Of a stretch of DNA of 20,962 nt, positions 1 to 7,149 are shown in pieces (within the stretch, counting starts at the first letter, position 1; each line of letters opens with the position of its first letter). Made by a program: the position numbers and the translations under genes. This stretch comes from an uncultured Eubacteriales bacterium. Lineage in GTDB: Bacteria > Bacillota > Clostridia > Oscillospirales > CAG-272. The notes under the pieces were generated by a model. That model worked only from the letters and a program-made list of their open reading frames with translations, did not search any database and was not told the origin of the DNA. The stretch is from NCBI GenBank assembly GCA_934467435.1, contig CAKSLR010000010.1, positions 1 through 20,962 of the forward strand. The letters are read 5' to 3'.

Positions 1-1
1 G

Positions 2-616
2 GGTGCAGGCGTTCCGAAGATTGAGATCGAGCGCGATAACGTCCGCGTCAGAGTATTCATTCACTGCGCGAAACCGGGTATGGTCATCGGCAGAGGCGGC
101 ACGGAAATCGAAAAACTCCGCGTGGAGTTGGAGAAGATTGTCGGTATGCCCGTTGTTGTCAACGTTGTGGAAATCAAAAATCCTGACCTCAACGCACAGC
201 TGATTGCAGAGAGCATCTGCGCACAGCTGGAGAAGAGAACATCCTTCCGCCGCGCCATGAAACTGGCAATCGGCAGAACGATGCGTCTCAATGCCAAGGG
301 CATTAAGGTGTGCTGCTCCGGGCGTCTCGGCGGTGCAGAAATTGCCCGTACAGAGCATTATCATGAGGGTACCATTCCGCTTCAGACCCTCAGAGCCGAT
401 ATCGACTACGGCTTCTATGAAGCAAACACCACCTACGGCAAGATCGGCGTTAAGGTTTGGCTGTACAAAGGTGAGGAAGTCTTCACCGGTAACGCCCGCC
501 CTGAGAGAGCCGACCGTCGCCCGCGCCGCAACAACAGCGACCGCCGCGACAACCGCGATAACCGCGGTCCCCGCCGTTTCGGTGACAGAAACAAGGCAGA
601 GGGAGGTAACAAGTAA
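2..616 (+). CDS. rpsC: 30S ribosomal protein S3, 5'-truncated by window edge
   Basis: Ribosomal protein S3 sits in the 30S head at the mRNA entry channel. The reading frame is open from base 2, so the first roughly 40-45 residues lie outside the window. The visible part opens in the type-2 KH domain (IEIERDNVRV, then AKPGMVIGRGG with the GxxG RNA-binding loop) and continues through the conserved C-terminal domain (GRLGGAEIARTEHYHEG and YGKIGVKVWLYKGE). After the usual end of the family it carries a tail of about 40 residues rich in Arg, Asp and Asn, with DRR/NRDNR-like units, ending in GGNK. The stop TAA shares its last base with the ATG of rplP (TAATG), which suggests translational coupling. 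Identification is secure; only the start is missing. Confidence 0.97.
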   Translation, partial: GAGVPKIEIERDNVRVRVFIHCAKPGMVIGRGGTEIEKLRVELEKIVGMPVVVNVVEIKNPDLNAQLIAESICAQLEKRTSFRRAMKLAIGRTMRLNAKGIKVCCSGRLGGAEIARTEHYHEGTIPLQTLRADIDYGFYEANTTYGKIGVKVWLYKGEEVFTGNARPERADRRPRRNNSDRRDNRDNRGPRRFGDRNKAEGGNK

Positions 617-1044
617 TGTTAATGCCGAAGAGAGTTAAGTTCCGTCGTCAGCAGCGCGGCAGACTTAAAGGAAAAGCAACGCGCGGCAACACCATTACCA
701 ACGGCGAGTTCGCCCTTGTTGCCACCGAGCCCGCCTGGATCAAGAGCAATCAGATCGAGGCTGCCCGTATCGCTATGACCCGTTACACCAAGCGTGGCGG
801 TCAGGTATGGATCAAAATTTTTCCGGATAAGCCCGTAACCGAAAAGCCCGCGGAAACCCGAATGGGTTCCGGTAAAGGCTCGCCCGAATACTGGGTGGCG
901 GTTGTGAAACCCGGCAGAGTGATGTTTGAAATGGCAGGCATCACGGAAGAGGACGCACGCGAGGCAATGCGTCTGGCAAGCCATAAACTGCCGATCAAGT
1001 GCAAGTTTATGACCAAGGCAGAATGCGAAGGAATGGAGGATTGA
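616..1044 (+). CDS. rplP: 50S ribosomal protein L16
   Basis: L16 is a 50S protein near the A-site tRNA and the peptidyl transferase region. The protein is 142 residues, close to the usual 136-145. It begins MLMPKRVKFRRQQRGR and contains the family signatures KRGGQVWIKIFPDKP and KPGRVMFEMAG. The start ATG overlaps the rpsC stop by one base; a GGGAGG sequence at 601-606 lies about 9 bases upstream and serves as its ribosome binding site. A second ATG two codons later (622) could also be used, but the overlap and spacing favour 616. rpmC follows after 4 bp. Confidence 0.97.
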   Translation: MLMPKRVKFRRQQRGRLKGKATRGNTITNGEFALVATEPAWIKSNQIEAARIAMTRYTKRGGQVWIKIFPDKPVTEKPAETRMGSGKGSPEYWVAVVKPGRVMFEMAGITEEDAREAMRLASHKLPIKCKFMTKAECEGMED

Positions 1045-1048
1045 AACC

Positions 1049-1237
1049 GTGAAAGCACAGGAACTCAGAACGCTTTCTTCCGAGCAGCTTGACACCAAGC
1101 TCAAGGAACTGAAACACGAACTTTTTAATCTCCGTTTCCAGCACGCCATCAATCAGCTTGACAACCCGCACAAAATCAGCGAAGTGAAGCACGATATCGC
1201 GCGTGTAATGACCGTTCTTCGTGAAAAGAACGCATAA
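1049..1237 (+). CDS. rpmC: 50S ribosomal protein L29 (GTG start)
   Basis: L29 is a small helical 50S protein near the polypeptide exit tunnel. It is 62 residues (family about 60-70) and begins MKAQELRTLS. It contains the expected helix-turn-helix pattern, with the ELKHELFNLRFQHA segment of the second half of helix 1 and ISEVKHDIARVMTVLRE as the C-terminal helix. The start codon is GTG at 1049, nine bases after GGAGG (1035-1039), which lies inside the end of rplP. The gene is in the conserved order L16-L29-S17. Confidence 0.96.
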   Translation: MKAQELRTLSSEQLDTKLKELKHELFNLRFQHAINQLDNPHKISEVKHDIARVMTVLREKNA

Positions 1238-1252
1238 GGGGAGGGAATGAAC

Positions 1253-1513
1253 ATGACTGAAACCAGAGCACTCAGAAAGGTGAGAGTCGGGAAAGTCGTC
1301 AGCAATAAGATGGATAAGACCATCGTTGTTGCCATTGAGGACAATGTCCGCCACCCCAAGTACGGTAAGATCATCAAGCGCACCGTGAAAATCAGCGCGC
1401 ATGATGAGAACAACCAGTGCGGCATCGGAGACAAGGTATCCGTTATGGAGACAAGACCGCTTTCCAAAACCAAGAGATGGCGTCTTGTGGAAATCGTCGA
1501 GAAGGCACAATAA
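1253..1513 (+). CDS. rpsQ: 30S ribosomal protein S17
   Basis: S17 is a primary 16S rRNA-binding protein of the OB-fold type. The protein is 86 residues from the chosen start (MTETRALRKVRVGKVVS) and carries the family signature GDKVSVMETRPLSKTKRW near its end. Two in-frame ATGs lie six bases apart, at 1247 and 1253. The ribosome binding site GGGGAGGG spans 1238-1245, leaving about 8 bases to the ATG at 1253 but only about 2 to the one at 1247, so 1253 is preferred; the other would add Met-Asn. A 56-bp gap holding a short hairpin follows before rplN. Confidence 0.95.
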   Translation: MTETRALRKVRVGKVVSNKMDKTIVVAIEDNVRHPKYGKIIKRTVKISAHDENNQCGIGDKVSVMETRPLSKTKRWRLVEIVEKAQ

Positions 1514-1529
1514 TCACAAGATTTCAGTA

Positions 1530-1549
1530 GGCAGGTCAAAAAGCTTGCC
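1530..1549 (+). other. Small hairpin in rpsQ-rplN gap
   Basis: GGCAGG (1530-1535) and CTTGCC (1544-1549) form a 6-bp stem with one G-U pair around an 8-base A-rich loop, just before the rplN ribosome binding site. It is short and of unknown significance. Confidence 0.25.
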
Positions 1550-1569
1550 GAAAAAGGAGGAACGCATAA

Positions 1570-1938
1570 GTGATTCAGCAACAGACATTGATGAAAGTCG
1601 CCGATAACACCGGCGCAAAAGAGCTGATGTGCATTCGCGTACTCGGCGGTTCCGGTCGCCGTTATGCTAACATTGGCGATATCGTGGTTGCAGCAGTCAA
1701 AAAAGCTGCGCCCGGCGGCGTTGTGAAGAAAGGCGCGGTCGTTAAGGCCGTTATCGTCCGCTCTGTAAAGGGCCTTCGCCGTGCTGACGGCTCCTACATC
1801 CGTTTCGATGAGAATGCCGCCGTCATTATTAAAGATGACAAAACCCCGACAGGTACCCGTATCTTCGGGCCTGTGGCAAGAGAGCTGCGTGACCATGACT
1901 TTACCAAGATCATGTCCCTCGCTCCCGAAGTTCTGTAA
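1570..1938 (+). CDS. rplN: 50S ribosomal protein L14 (GTG start)
   Basis: L14 is a highly conserved 50S protein at the subunit interface. It is 122 residues, the standard length. It starts at GTG (1570), nine bases after AAAAAGGAGG (1551-1560), and reads MIQQQTLMKVADNTGAKELM, the typical N-terminus. The conserved RRYANIGDIVVAAVKKA and GTRIFGPVARELRD segments are present. The gene is the first of the classical spc order L14-L24-L5-S14-S8-L6-L18-S5-L30-L15-SecY. Confidence 0.97.
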   Translation: MIQQQTLMKVADNTGAKELMCIRVLGGSGRRYANIGDIVVAAVKKAAPGGVVKKGAVVKAVIVRSVKGLRRADGSYIRFDENAAVIIKDDKTPTGTRIFGPVARELRDHDFTKIMSLAPEVL

Positions 1939-1956
1939 TCAGGAGGTTAGACGGAA

Positions 1957-2328
1957 ATGAAAAATCTTCATGTGAAAAAAGGCGATACCGTTATCGTAAT
2001 CTCCGGTGATGACAGAAAGACCACCGATAGGTCCGGCAAGAAGGAGAACACCATTGCCAAGGTCATTGCCACTTCCCCCGAAGAAGGCAAGGTCATTGTG
2101 GAGGGCGTGAACGTCGTCTCCAAGCATCAGAAACCCCGCAAGCAGGGGGAAACCGGCGGCATCGTGAAGGTGGAGGGCGCGTTCTACGCATCCAAAGTCC
2201 AGCTCGTTTGCACCAACTCTTCCTGCGAAAAGTACAACAAAGCCATTCGCGCCAAGAACGTCACCGAAGACGTGAAGGGGAAAAAGCAGAAATTCCGCGT
2301 TTGCCCCAAGTGCGGCACCAAGATTTAA
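1957..2328 (+). CDS. rplX: 50S ribosomal protein L24 with C-terminal cysteine pairs
   Basis: L24 is an assembly-initiating 50S protein with a KOW/SH3 fold. It is 123 residues, longer than the roughly 100-105 of many bacterial L24. The KOW region begins HVKKGDTVIVISGDD, but the usual short turn before the KV strand is expanded by about 8-10 residues (around 21-33, with TTDRSGKKENT). EGVNVVSKHQKPR and GGIVKVEGAFYASKV are family segments. The C-terminal part has Cys85-x4-Cys90 and Cys116-x2-Cys119, consistent with a zinc site; many clostridial L24 proteins have a CxxC/CxxC version, so the CX4C spacing is a variation. A ribosome binding site AGGAGG lies at 1941-1946. Identity is certain; metal binding is inferred. 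Confidence 0.95.
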   Translation: MKNLHVKKGDTVIVISGDDRKTTDRSGKKENTIAKVIATSPEEGKVIVEGVNVVSKHQKPRKQGETGGIVKVEGAFYASKVQLVCTNSSCEKYNKAIRAKNVTEDVKGKKQKFRVCPKCGTKI

Positions 2329-2342
2329 GGAGGGTAACGAAA

Positions 2343-2882
2343 ATGTCCAGATTCAGCGAACTGTATAAGAATGAAGTTGCCCCCGCATTGATGGCAAGGT
2401 TCAACTACAAGAGCCCGATGCAGATTCCGAAGTTCGATAAGATCATTATCAACGTCGGTGCCGGCGACGCAAAGGAAAACTCCAAGGTCATTGACGAGAT
2501 CATTGACGAACTCACCCTCATCTCCGGTCAGAAGGCAGTGCCGACCTATGCAAAGAAGTCGGTCGCTAACTTCAAACTGAGAGCGGGGATGAAGATCGGC
2601 GCGAAGGTTACTCTCCGCGGCGAGCGTATGTACGAATTTATGGATCGTCTCTTCAGTTTCGCACTTCCCCGCGTGCGTGACTTCAAAGGCATCAATCCGA
2701 ATGCTTTTGACGGCAGAGGCAACTACTCCCTCGGTCTGAAAGAGCAGTTGATCTTCCCCGAAATCGAGTACGATAAGGTCGAGAAGATCCGCGGAATGGA
2801 TATTGTGTTCGTTACGACCGCAAATACCGATGAGGAAGCAAGAGAGCTGCTTCGCCTGATGGGCGCGCCTTTTGCGAAATAA
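2343..2882 (+). CDS. rplE: 50S ribosomal protein L5
   Basis: L5 binds 5S rRNA and contacts P-site tRNA. It is 179 residues, the normal length, beginning MSRFSELYKNEVAPALMARF. The 5S-binding signature region VINVGAGD-like (IINVGAGDAKEN), GQKAVPTYAKKSVANFKLR, RGERMYEFMDRL and the C-terminal FPEIEYDKVEKIRGMDIVFV are all present. The frame stays open upstream into rplX, but the ATG at 2343 follows AAGGAGGG (2328-2335) at the right distance and matches the family N-terminus. Confidence 0.97.
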   Translation: MSRFSELYKNEVAPALMARFNYKSPMQIPKFDKIIINVGAGDAKENSKVIDEIIDELTLISGQKAVPTYAKKSVANFKLRAGMKIGAKVTLRGERMYEFMDRLFSFALPRVRDFKGINPNAFDGRGNYSLGLKEQLIFPEIEYDKVEKIRGMDIVFVTTANTDEEARELLRLMGAPFAK

Positions 2883-2900
2883 TGGGAAGGAAGAAGTAAC

Positions 2901-3086
2901 ATGGCTAAGAAATCAATGATTCTCAAGCAGCAGGCGGTGCCGAAGTATTCTACCCGCGCCTATAACCGGTGCAAACTTTGCGGCCGTCCCCATGCTTATC
3001 TCCGTAAGTACGGAATCTGCCGTATCTGCTTCCGTGGCTTGGCTTACAAGGGCGAGATCCCGGGCGTAAGAAAGGCATCCTGGTAA
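2901..3086 (+). CDS. rpsN: 30S ribosomal protein S14, zinc-binding type (S14Z)
   Basis: S14 is a 30S head protein. The protein is 61 residues, the length of the short zinc-containing form (the zinc-free form is near 90-100). It has the zinc ribbon Cys24-x2-Cys27 ... Cys40-x2-Cys43 in CKLCGRPHAYLRKYGICRIC and the conserved C-terminus GVRKASW. The start is ATG 2901 with GGAAGGAAG upstream as a moderate ribosome binding site. It is followed by an unusually long 121-bp gap before rpsH. Confidence 0.97.
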   Translation: MAKKSMILKQQAVPKYSTRAYNRCKLCGRPHAYLRKYGICRICFRGLAYKGEIPGVRKASW

Positions 3087-3098
3087 AACATTCTCTAT

Positions 3099-3166
3099 CT
3101 GCCGGCAGGAAAGCCCACGCGCGGCTTTTACCACCGGTCAGGCGGTCGCCCCTTTGCGGGCGGCAG
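3099..3166 (+). other. Candidate structured RNA between rpsN and rpsH
   Basis: The rpsN-rpsH gap is 121 bp in a cluster where most gaps are under 60 bp. It can fold as two consecutive stems. The first has outer pairing CTGCCGG (3099-3105) with CCGGTCAG (3134-3141, one bulged T) around an inner 6-bp stem AAAGCC (3110-3115)/GGCTTT (3123-3128) with a 7-base loop. The second pairs GTCGCCC (3145-3151) with GGGCGGC (3158-3164, one G-U pair) around a 6-base loop. No long T-run follows, so this is not a standard terminator. It may be a ribosomal-protein (for example S8) control element or an RNA-processing site; this is inference. Confidence 0.45.
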
Positions 3167-3207
3167 CAAGCATATGATTAAACTTGCATTCAGGAGGATA
3201 TGAAATT

Positions 3208-3606
3208 ATGCAAATTTCCGACGTAATTGCAGACATGCTCACCCGTATTCGCAATGCCAACGACGCAAAGCACGCAACGGTTGACGTTCCTGCATCCAAC
3301 ATGAAAAAAGCCATTGCCGACATTCTGCTGGCAGAGGGCTACATCAAAAATTATCAGATTGTAGAGGACGGCAAACAGGGCATTATCCGCATCACCCTGA
3401 AGTACGTTCAGGGCAAGCAGAAGGTGATTCACGGTCTGCGCCGTGTTTCCAAGCCCGGTCTGCGTATCTACTCCAACTGCGAGGATATGCCGAAGGTGAT
3501 GAACGGTCTCGGCATTGCCATCGTATCCACGTCCAAGGGTATCATGACCGACAAGAGCGCACGCGCTGCCAATGTGGGCGGCGAGGTGTTGGCTTTTGTG
3601 TGGTAA
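3208..3606 (+). CDS. rpsH: 30S ribosomal protein S8
   Basis: S8 binds the central domain of 16S rRNA, and in Escherichia coli it represses the spc operon by binding its mRNA. From ATG 3208 the product is 132 residues, the usual length, beginning MQISDVIADMLTRIRNAN. The C-terminal half has the typical SKPGLRIYS and the signature GIAIVSTSKGIMTDKSAR. The frame is open further upstream to a TTG at 3184, but AGGAGG (3192-3197) lies 10 bases before 3208, which fixes the start. It is preceded by a hairpin-rich gap. Confidence 0.96.
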   Translation: MQISDVIADMLTRIRNANDAKHATVDVPASNMKKAIADILLAEGYIKNYQIVEDGKQGIIRITLKYVQGKQKVIHGLRRVSKPGLRIYSNCEDMPKVMNGLGIAIVSTSKGIMTDKSARAANVGGEVLAFVW

Positions 3607-3621
3607 TAGGAGGTAAAGGAT

Positions 3622-4161
3622 ATGTCAAGAATCGGTAGAGCTCCTATTCAGGTGCCCGCAAATGTGACGATTACCGTAGCCGACGGCAACGTGGTCACGG
3701 TAAAGGGTCCGCTCGGTACCTTGACCGAGACGTTTTCTCCCCGCATCCGTTTTGAGCAGGATGGCGCTGTGATGCATGTCAAGCGCGCCAGCGATGAGGC
3801 AGAGGATCGTGCCCTGCACGGTCTGACCCGTACCCTGCTGCACAATATGGTTGTCGGTGTAACCGCCGGCTTCTCCAAGACCCTTCAGATCAACGGTGTC
3901 GGTTACCGTGCCGAGAAACAGGGTAAAAAACTCACGCTTTCTCTCGGCTATTCGCACCCCGTGTATTTTGAAGAGGCAAACGGCATCAGCTATGAACTGC
4001 CCGACAACACGACCATCATCGTAAAGGGTATGGATAAGCAGGCCGTTGGACAGGCGGCAGCCAACATCCGTGCAAAGAGACCGCCGGAACCGTACCTTGG
4101 CAAGGGCGTGAAGTACGCGGGTGAAAAGATTCGCCGCAAGGCCGGTAAGACCGGTAAATAA
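3622..4161 (+). CDS. rplF: 50S ribosomal protein L6
   Basis: L6 lies near the factor-binding site of the 50S subunit and consists of two related domains. The protein is 179 residues (family about 175-185), starting MSRIGRAPIQVPANVTI. The inter-domain region holds GFSKTLQINGVGYRAEKQG, and the C-terminal signature PEPYLGKGVKYAGEKIRRK is intact. AGGAGG (3608-3613) is 8 bases before the ATG. rpsH ends 15 bp upstream and rplR begins 18 bp downstream. Confidence 0.97.
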   Translation: MSRIGRAPIQVPANVTITVADGNVVTVKGPLGTLTETFSPRIRFEQDGAVMHVKRASDEAEDRALHGLTRTLLHNMVVGVTAGFSKTLQINGVGYRAEKQGKKLTLSLGYSHPVYFEEANGISYELPDNTTIIVKGMDKQAVGQAAANIRAKRPPEPYLGKGVKYAGEKIRRKAGKTGK

Positions 4162-4179
4162 TGAAAGGAGTGCACGCAT

Positions 4180-4539
4180 ATGGTTAAGAAAATTGATAGC
4201 AATGCGCAGCGTCTTAAAAGACATAAGAGAGTCAGAGCTAAGATCTCCGGCACTCCTGAAATGCCCCGTCTTGCTGTGTATCGTTCCAATGCCAACATCA
4301 GTGCCCAGATCATTGATGATGTGGCAGGTGTTACGCTGTGTGCCGCATCCACCCAGGAAAAAGGCTTTGAGGGGATCGGCTCCAATAAAGAAGCTGCCAA
4401 GAAGGTCGGCATGACTCTTGCGCAGCGCGCTCTCGAGAAAGGCATTACCGCAGTGGTGTTTGACCGTGGCGGTTATGTCTATCATGGTCGTGTATCGGAA
4501 CTGGCTGCCGGCGCCCGCGAGGGTGGTCTGAAGTTCTGA
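4180..4539 (+). CDS. rplR: 50S ribosomal protein L18
   Basis: L18 binds 5S rRNA together with L5 and L25. The protein is 119 residues (usual about 115-122). It has the basic N-terminal segment RLKRHKRVRAKISGTPEMPRL, the conserved strand AVYRSNANISAQIIDD, and the C-terminal VVFDRGGYVYHGRV...AREGGLKF signature. The ATG at 4180 follows AAAGGAG (4164-4170). A 52-bp gap containing a small hairpin separates it from rpsE. Confidence 0.97.
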   Translation: MVKKIDSNAQRLKRHKRVRAKISGTPEMPRLAVYRSNANISAQIIDDVAGVTLCAASTQEKGFEGIGSNKEAAKKVGMTLAQRALEKGITAVVFDRGGYVYHGRVSELAAGAREGGLKF

Positions 4540-4556
4540 TTCCGGTTTGTACACGG

Positions 4557-4573
4557 TTTCAACACGTTTGAAA
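4557..4573 (+). other. Small hairpin in rplR-rpsE gap
   Basis: TTTCAA (4557-4562) and TTGAAA (4568-4573) are perfect complements around the 5-base loop CACGT, immediately before the rpsE ribosome binding site. There is no T-run after it. It could modestly affect rpsE translation or be chance; the AT-rich stem is weak. Confidence 0.25.
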
Positions 4574-4591
4574 TATTGAAGGAGTAAACAA

Positions 4592-5095
4592 ATGGCAAAG
4601 AATTTTGATCCCGCAACGCTTGAGCTGCAGGAAAAGCTGGTTTCTCTGAACCGCGTTTCCAAAACGGTCAAGGGCGGTCGTATTGCCCGCTTCGCCGCTA
4701 TTATGGTGGTGGGTGACGGCAACGGTCACGTCGGTTACGGTCTGGGTAAGGCTGCCGAGGTGCCGGATGCCATCCGCAAGGGCATTGAAGACGCAAAGAA
4801 AAACATGATCGAGGTTTCGCTGCGCGGAACTACCATTCCTCACGAAGTGCTGGCGGAGTTCGGCGCAGGTAAGGTTCTCCTGAAACCTGCTGCCCCCGGT
4901 ACCGGTATCATCGCCGGCGGTGCTGCCCGTGCGGTTCTTGAACTTGCCGGTATCAAGAATATCCGTGCAAAGAGCCTGCGCTCCAGCAACCCGACCAACG
5001 TGGTAAAGGCTACCTTTGAAGGTCTGCGCTCGCTGCGCACGGCAGAAGAGGTTGCTGCTCTCCGTGGCATCAATGTGGATGCGGTCAAGGGTTAA
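4592..5095 (+). CDS. rpsE: 30S ribosomal protein S5
   Basis: S5 is a 30S protein at the mRNA entry side, involved in decoding accuracy. The protein is 167 residues (typical 160-170). The N-terminal double-stranded-RNA-binding-like domain contains LVSLNRVSKTVKGGRIARF and AIMVVGDGNGHVGYGLGKA, and the second domain has PGTGIIAGGAARAVLELAGI and the SLRSSNPTNVVKATFEGL segment. The ATG at 4592 follows GAAGGAG (4578-4584). Its stop lies inside the ribosome binding site of rpmD. Confidence 0.97.
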   Translation: MAKNFDPATLELQEKLVSLNRVSKTVKGGRIARFAAIMVVGDGNGHVGYGLGKAAEVPDAIRKGIEDAKKNMIEVSLRGTTIPHEVLAEFGAGKVLLKPAAPGTGIIAGGAARAVLELAGIKNIRAKSLRSSNPTNVVKATFEGLRSLRTAEEVAALRGINVDAVKG

Positions 5096-5109
5096 AGGAG
5101 GGCATGAAT

Positions 5110-5289
5110 ATGGAAAAGGTTAAGGTTGTCCTGGTAAAGAGCCTGATCGGCGCAACGCCGAACCAGAAGGCAAACGCCGAGGCGCTCGGTCTGCGCAAAA
5201 TCGGTGACAGCAAGCTGCATAACAATGACGCCGTTCTTGCCGGTAAAGTCAATGTTGTCAAGCATCTCGTTAAGATCGAAACCGTTTAA
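5110..5289 (+). CDS. rpmD: 50S ribosomal protein L30
   Basis: L30 is a small 50S protein with a ferredoxin-like fold. From ATG 5110 it has 59 residues (family about 58-61) and reads MEKVKVVLVKSLIGATPNQK, then the AEALGLRKIG signature. Another in-frame ATG at 5104 would add Met-Asn, but AGGAGG (5096-5101) is only 2 bases from it and 8 bases from 5110, so the second ATG is favoured. The rpsE stop (5093-5095) directly abuts this ribosome binding site, suggesting coupled translation. Confidence 0.94.
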   Translation: MEKVKVVLVKSLIGATPNQKANAEALGLRKIGDSKLHNNDAVLAGKVNVVKHLVKIETV

Positions 5290-5319
5290 TCGGAATACGA
5301 AATAAGGAGGAATTACCCA

Positions 5320-5763
5320 ATGAAGCTCCATGAACTTTCTCCCGCGGAAGGCTCCGTGAAGAACGGCTTCCGTCGTGGCAGAGGAACCGGTTCCGGAAAC
5401 GGAAAAACGGCAGGCAAGGGTCACAAGGGTCAGAACGCCCGTTCCGGCGGCGGTGTACGCCCCGGGTTCGAAGGCGGTCAGCTCCCGCTTTACAGACGTC
5501 TGCCTAAAAGAGGCTTTTACAACAAGTTCGGCAAGACTTACGCTATCGTAAATCTCGAAACTCTGAACAACAAGTTTGAAGACGGCGCCGTAGTCGATAT
5601 GGCAACCCTTCTCACCTCTGGCGTTGTAAGCTCCGCCTGCGATGGTATCAAGGTGCTTGGCAGAGGTGAGATTGCAAAAAAACTCACCGTGAAAGCAGCA
5701 GTCTTTTCGGCAAGCGCCAAAGAAAAGATAGAGGCAGCAGGTGGAAAGACTGAGGTGGTATAA
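5320..5763 (+). CDS. rplO: 50S ribosomal protein L15
   Basis: L15 is a late-assembly 50S protein that threads into 23S rRNA. The protein is 147 residues (normal 143-150). The long basic, glycine-rich N-terminal extension is typical (GRGTGSGNGKTAGKGHKGQN), followed by RPGFEGGQLPLYRRLPKRGF and the globular C-terminal domain with a VKVLGRGEI-like segment (IKVLGRGEIAKKLTVKA). AAGGAGG (5304-5310) is 9 bases before ATG 5320. The stop TAA (5761-5763) is immediately followed by the ATG of secY, so the two are probably coupled. Confidence 0.97.
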   Translation: MKLHELSPAEGSVKNGFRRGRGTGSGNGKTAGKGHKGQNARSGGGVRPGFEGGQLPLYRRLPKRGFYNKFGKTYAIVNLETLNNKFEDGAVVDMATLLTSGVVSSACDGIKVLGRGEIAKKLTVKAAVFSASAKEKIEAAGGKTEVV

Positions 5764-7131
5764 ATGCTTCAGACTTTGAGGAACGCTTTTAAGGTACCTG
5801 AGATCAGAAAAAAACTCCTGTTTGTTCTGATGATTCTCGTTCTTTACCGGATTGGCGCTGTGATGCCCGTTCCCTTTGTCAACTCGGCATTGATGAACGC
5901 ATCGTTGAACGCGCAACTCGGTGAAGGCTCCATCTTCGGTTATCTGAACGCGCTGTCCGGCGGTGCATTCGGACAGGCGACATTGTTTGCATTGTCCGTT
6001 TCCCCGTATATCACCGCATCTATCGTTTTGCAGCTTTTGGATGTTGCTTTCCCAAAGTGGTTCGGCGGTAAGGACGGCAATACCGATCCGCAGGAAAAGC
6101 AAAAGAAAATGACGGTTTGGACGCGGATTGTAACCGTCGCCCTCGCCATTATGACCAGTTATGGTTACTACAACATCATGCGCAGTTATGAAAGTCAGGG
6201 CTATAAGATTCTGACCGATGATGGGAAGTCCACGCTCGGCATGATCGTCATTATGGTTTGTTACTGCGCCGGTGCCGCCATCATCATGTGGCTCGCCGAA
6301 AAAATTGAGGAAAAGGGAATCGGCAACGGTATTTCCCTGATCCTGATGGCAAACATTCTTGCCAGCCTTGCCGGTAAGATCAACAGTTTTATCTCGTTCA
6401 TTACAACCGGTTTCTCTTCCGGTGTCGGCTACGGTATCCTCAATACCGCACTGACGATCCTTTCACTGGCGATTACCCTTGCCATCGTGGTCTTCATGAT
6501 TTGGATTACCGGCTCGGAACGCCGGATTCCGATCAAGTATGCCAAGCGTGTGGTCGGACGTAAAATGTACGGCGGTCAGTCGTCTTACCTGCCCCTGAAG
6601 GTGAATATGTCCGGCGTTATGCCTGTCATCTTCGCCAGTTCGATCATCTCCCTGCCCGCCACCGTCATCGCGCTCGTCCCCGGTTGGTCGAGCAGCGCAG
6701 CCGGTACGTTCATCCGGGGTATGTTCAGCCCCACGGGCAGCTGGTGGAGCCTGTTCTACATGGCTCTGCTCTTCCTCCTGATTCTCGGCTTCTCGTACTT
6801 CTACATCACCATCAGTTTTGATCCGGTAGAAGTATCCAACAACCTGCAAAAACAGGGTGGTCAGATTCCCGGTATCCGCCAGGGCACTCCGACAGCCGAG
6901 TACATCAAGAAGATCCTTTCCAAAGTGACACTGATGGGCGCCTTCTTCCTCTCGTTTATCGCCATCTTCCCGGATCTGGTAAGCTGGGCGGTCGGCATGC
7001 TGGGTGGTACGTTCCCGAGCCTCGCGTTCGGCGGCACTTCGCTTCTGATCGTCATCGGCGTGGTTCAGGAAACGGCAAGAGAGATCGAAGCACAGTTGAC
7101 CATGCGGAACTACAAAGGCTTCCTGAACTGA
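5764..7131 (+). CDS. secY: Preprotein translocase subunit SecY
   Basis: SecY is the channel-forming subunit of the SecYEG translocon in the cytoplasmic membrane. At 455 residues it is slightly longer than the 430-440 norm. It begins with the amphipathic N-terminal helix and TM1 (KLLFVLMILVLYRIGAVMPV), has the plug-region sequence GGAFGQATLFALSVSPYITA, the GIGNGISLI signature and the long cytosolic loop ERRIPIKYAKRVVGRKMYGG, and ten membrane-spanning hydrophobic stretches are visible. The C-terminus retains the QETAREIEAQLTMRNYKGFL consensus. No spacer separates it from rplO; GAGG at 5752-5755 inside rplO is its likely ribosome binding site. Confidence 0.97.
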   Translation: MLQTLRNAFKVPEIRKKLLFVLMILVLYRIGAVMPVPFVNSALMNASLNAQLGEGSIFGYLNALSGGAFGQATLFALSVSPYITASIVLQLLDVAFPKWFGGKDGNTDPQEKQKKMTVWTRIVTVALAIMTSYGYYNIMRSYESQGYKILTDDGKSTLGMIVIMVCYCAGAAIIMWLAEKIEEKGIGNGISLILMANILASLAGKINSFISFITTGFSSGVGYGILNTALTILSLAITLAIVVFMIWITGSERRIPIKYAKRVVGRKMYGGQSSYLPLKVNMSGVMPVIFASSIISLPATVIALVPGWSSSAAGTFIRGMFSPTGSWWSLFYMALLFLLILGFSYFYITISFDPVEVSNNLQKQGGQIPGIRQGTPTAEYIKKILSKVTLMGAFFLSFIAIFPDLVSWAVGMLGGTFPSLAFGGTSLLIVIGVVQETAREIEAQLTMRNYKGFLN

Positions 7132-7149
7132 GAATGAGGACACAGAAAT

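Noticed and set aside
3099..3166. Terminator between rpsN and rpsH
   Set aside because: The stems are not followed by a T-run and the same operon continues; recorded as a structured element instead.
3625..4722. Long minus-strand open frame antisense to rplF, rplR and rpsE
   Set aside because: Same reason: it shadows three conserved ribosomal protein genes and lacks a ribosome binding site or known motif.
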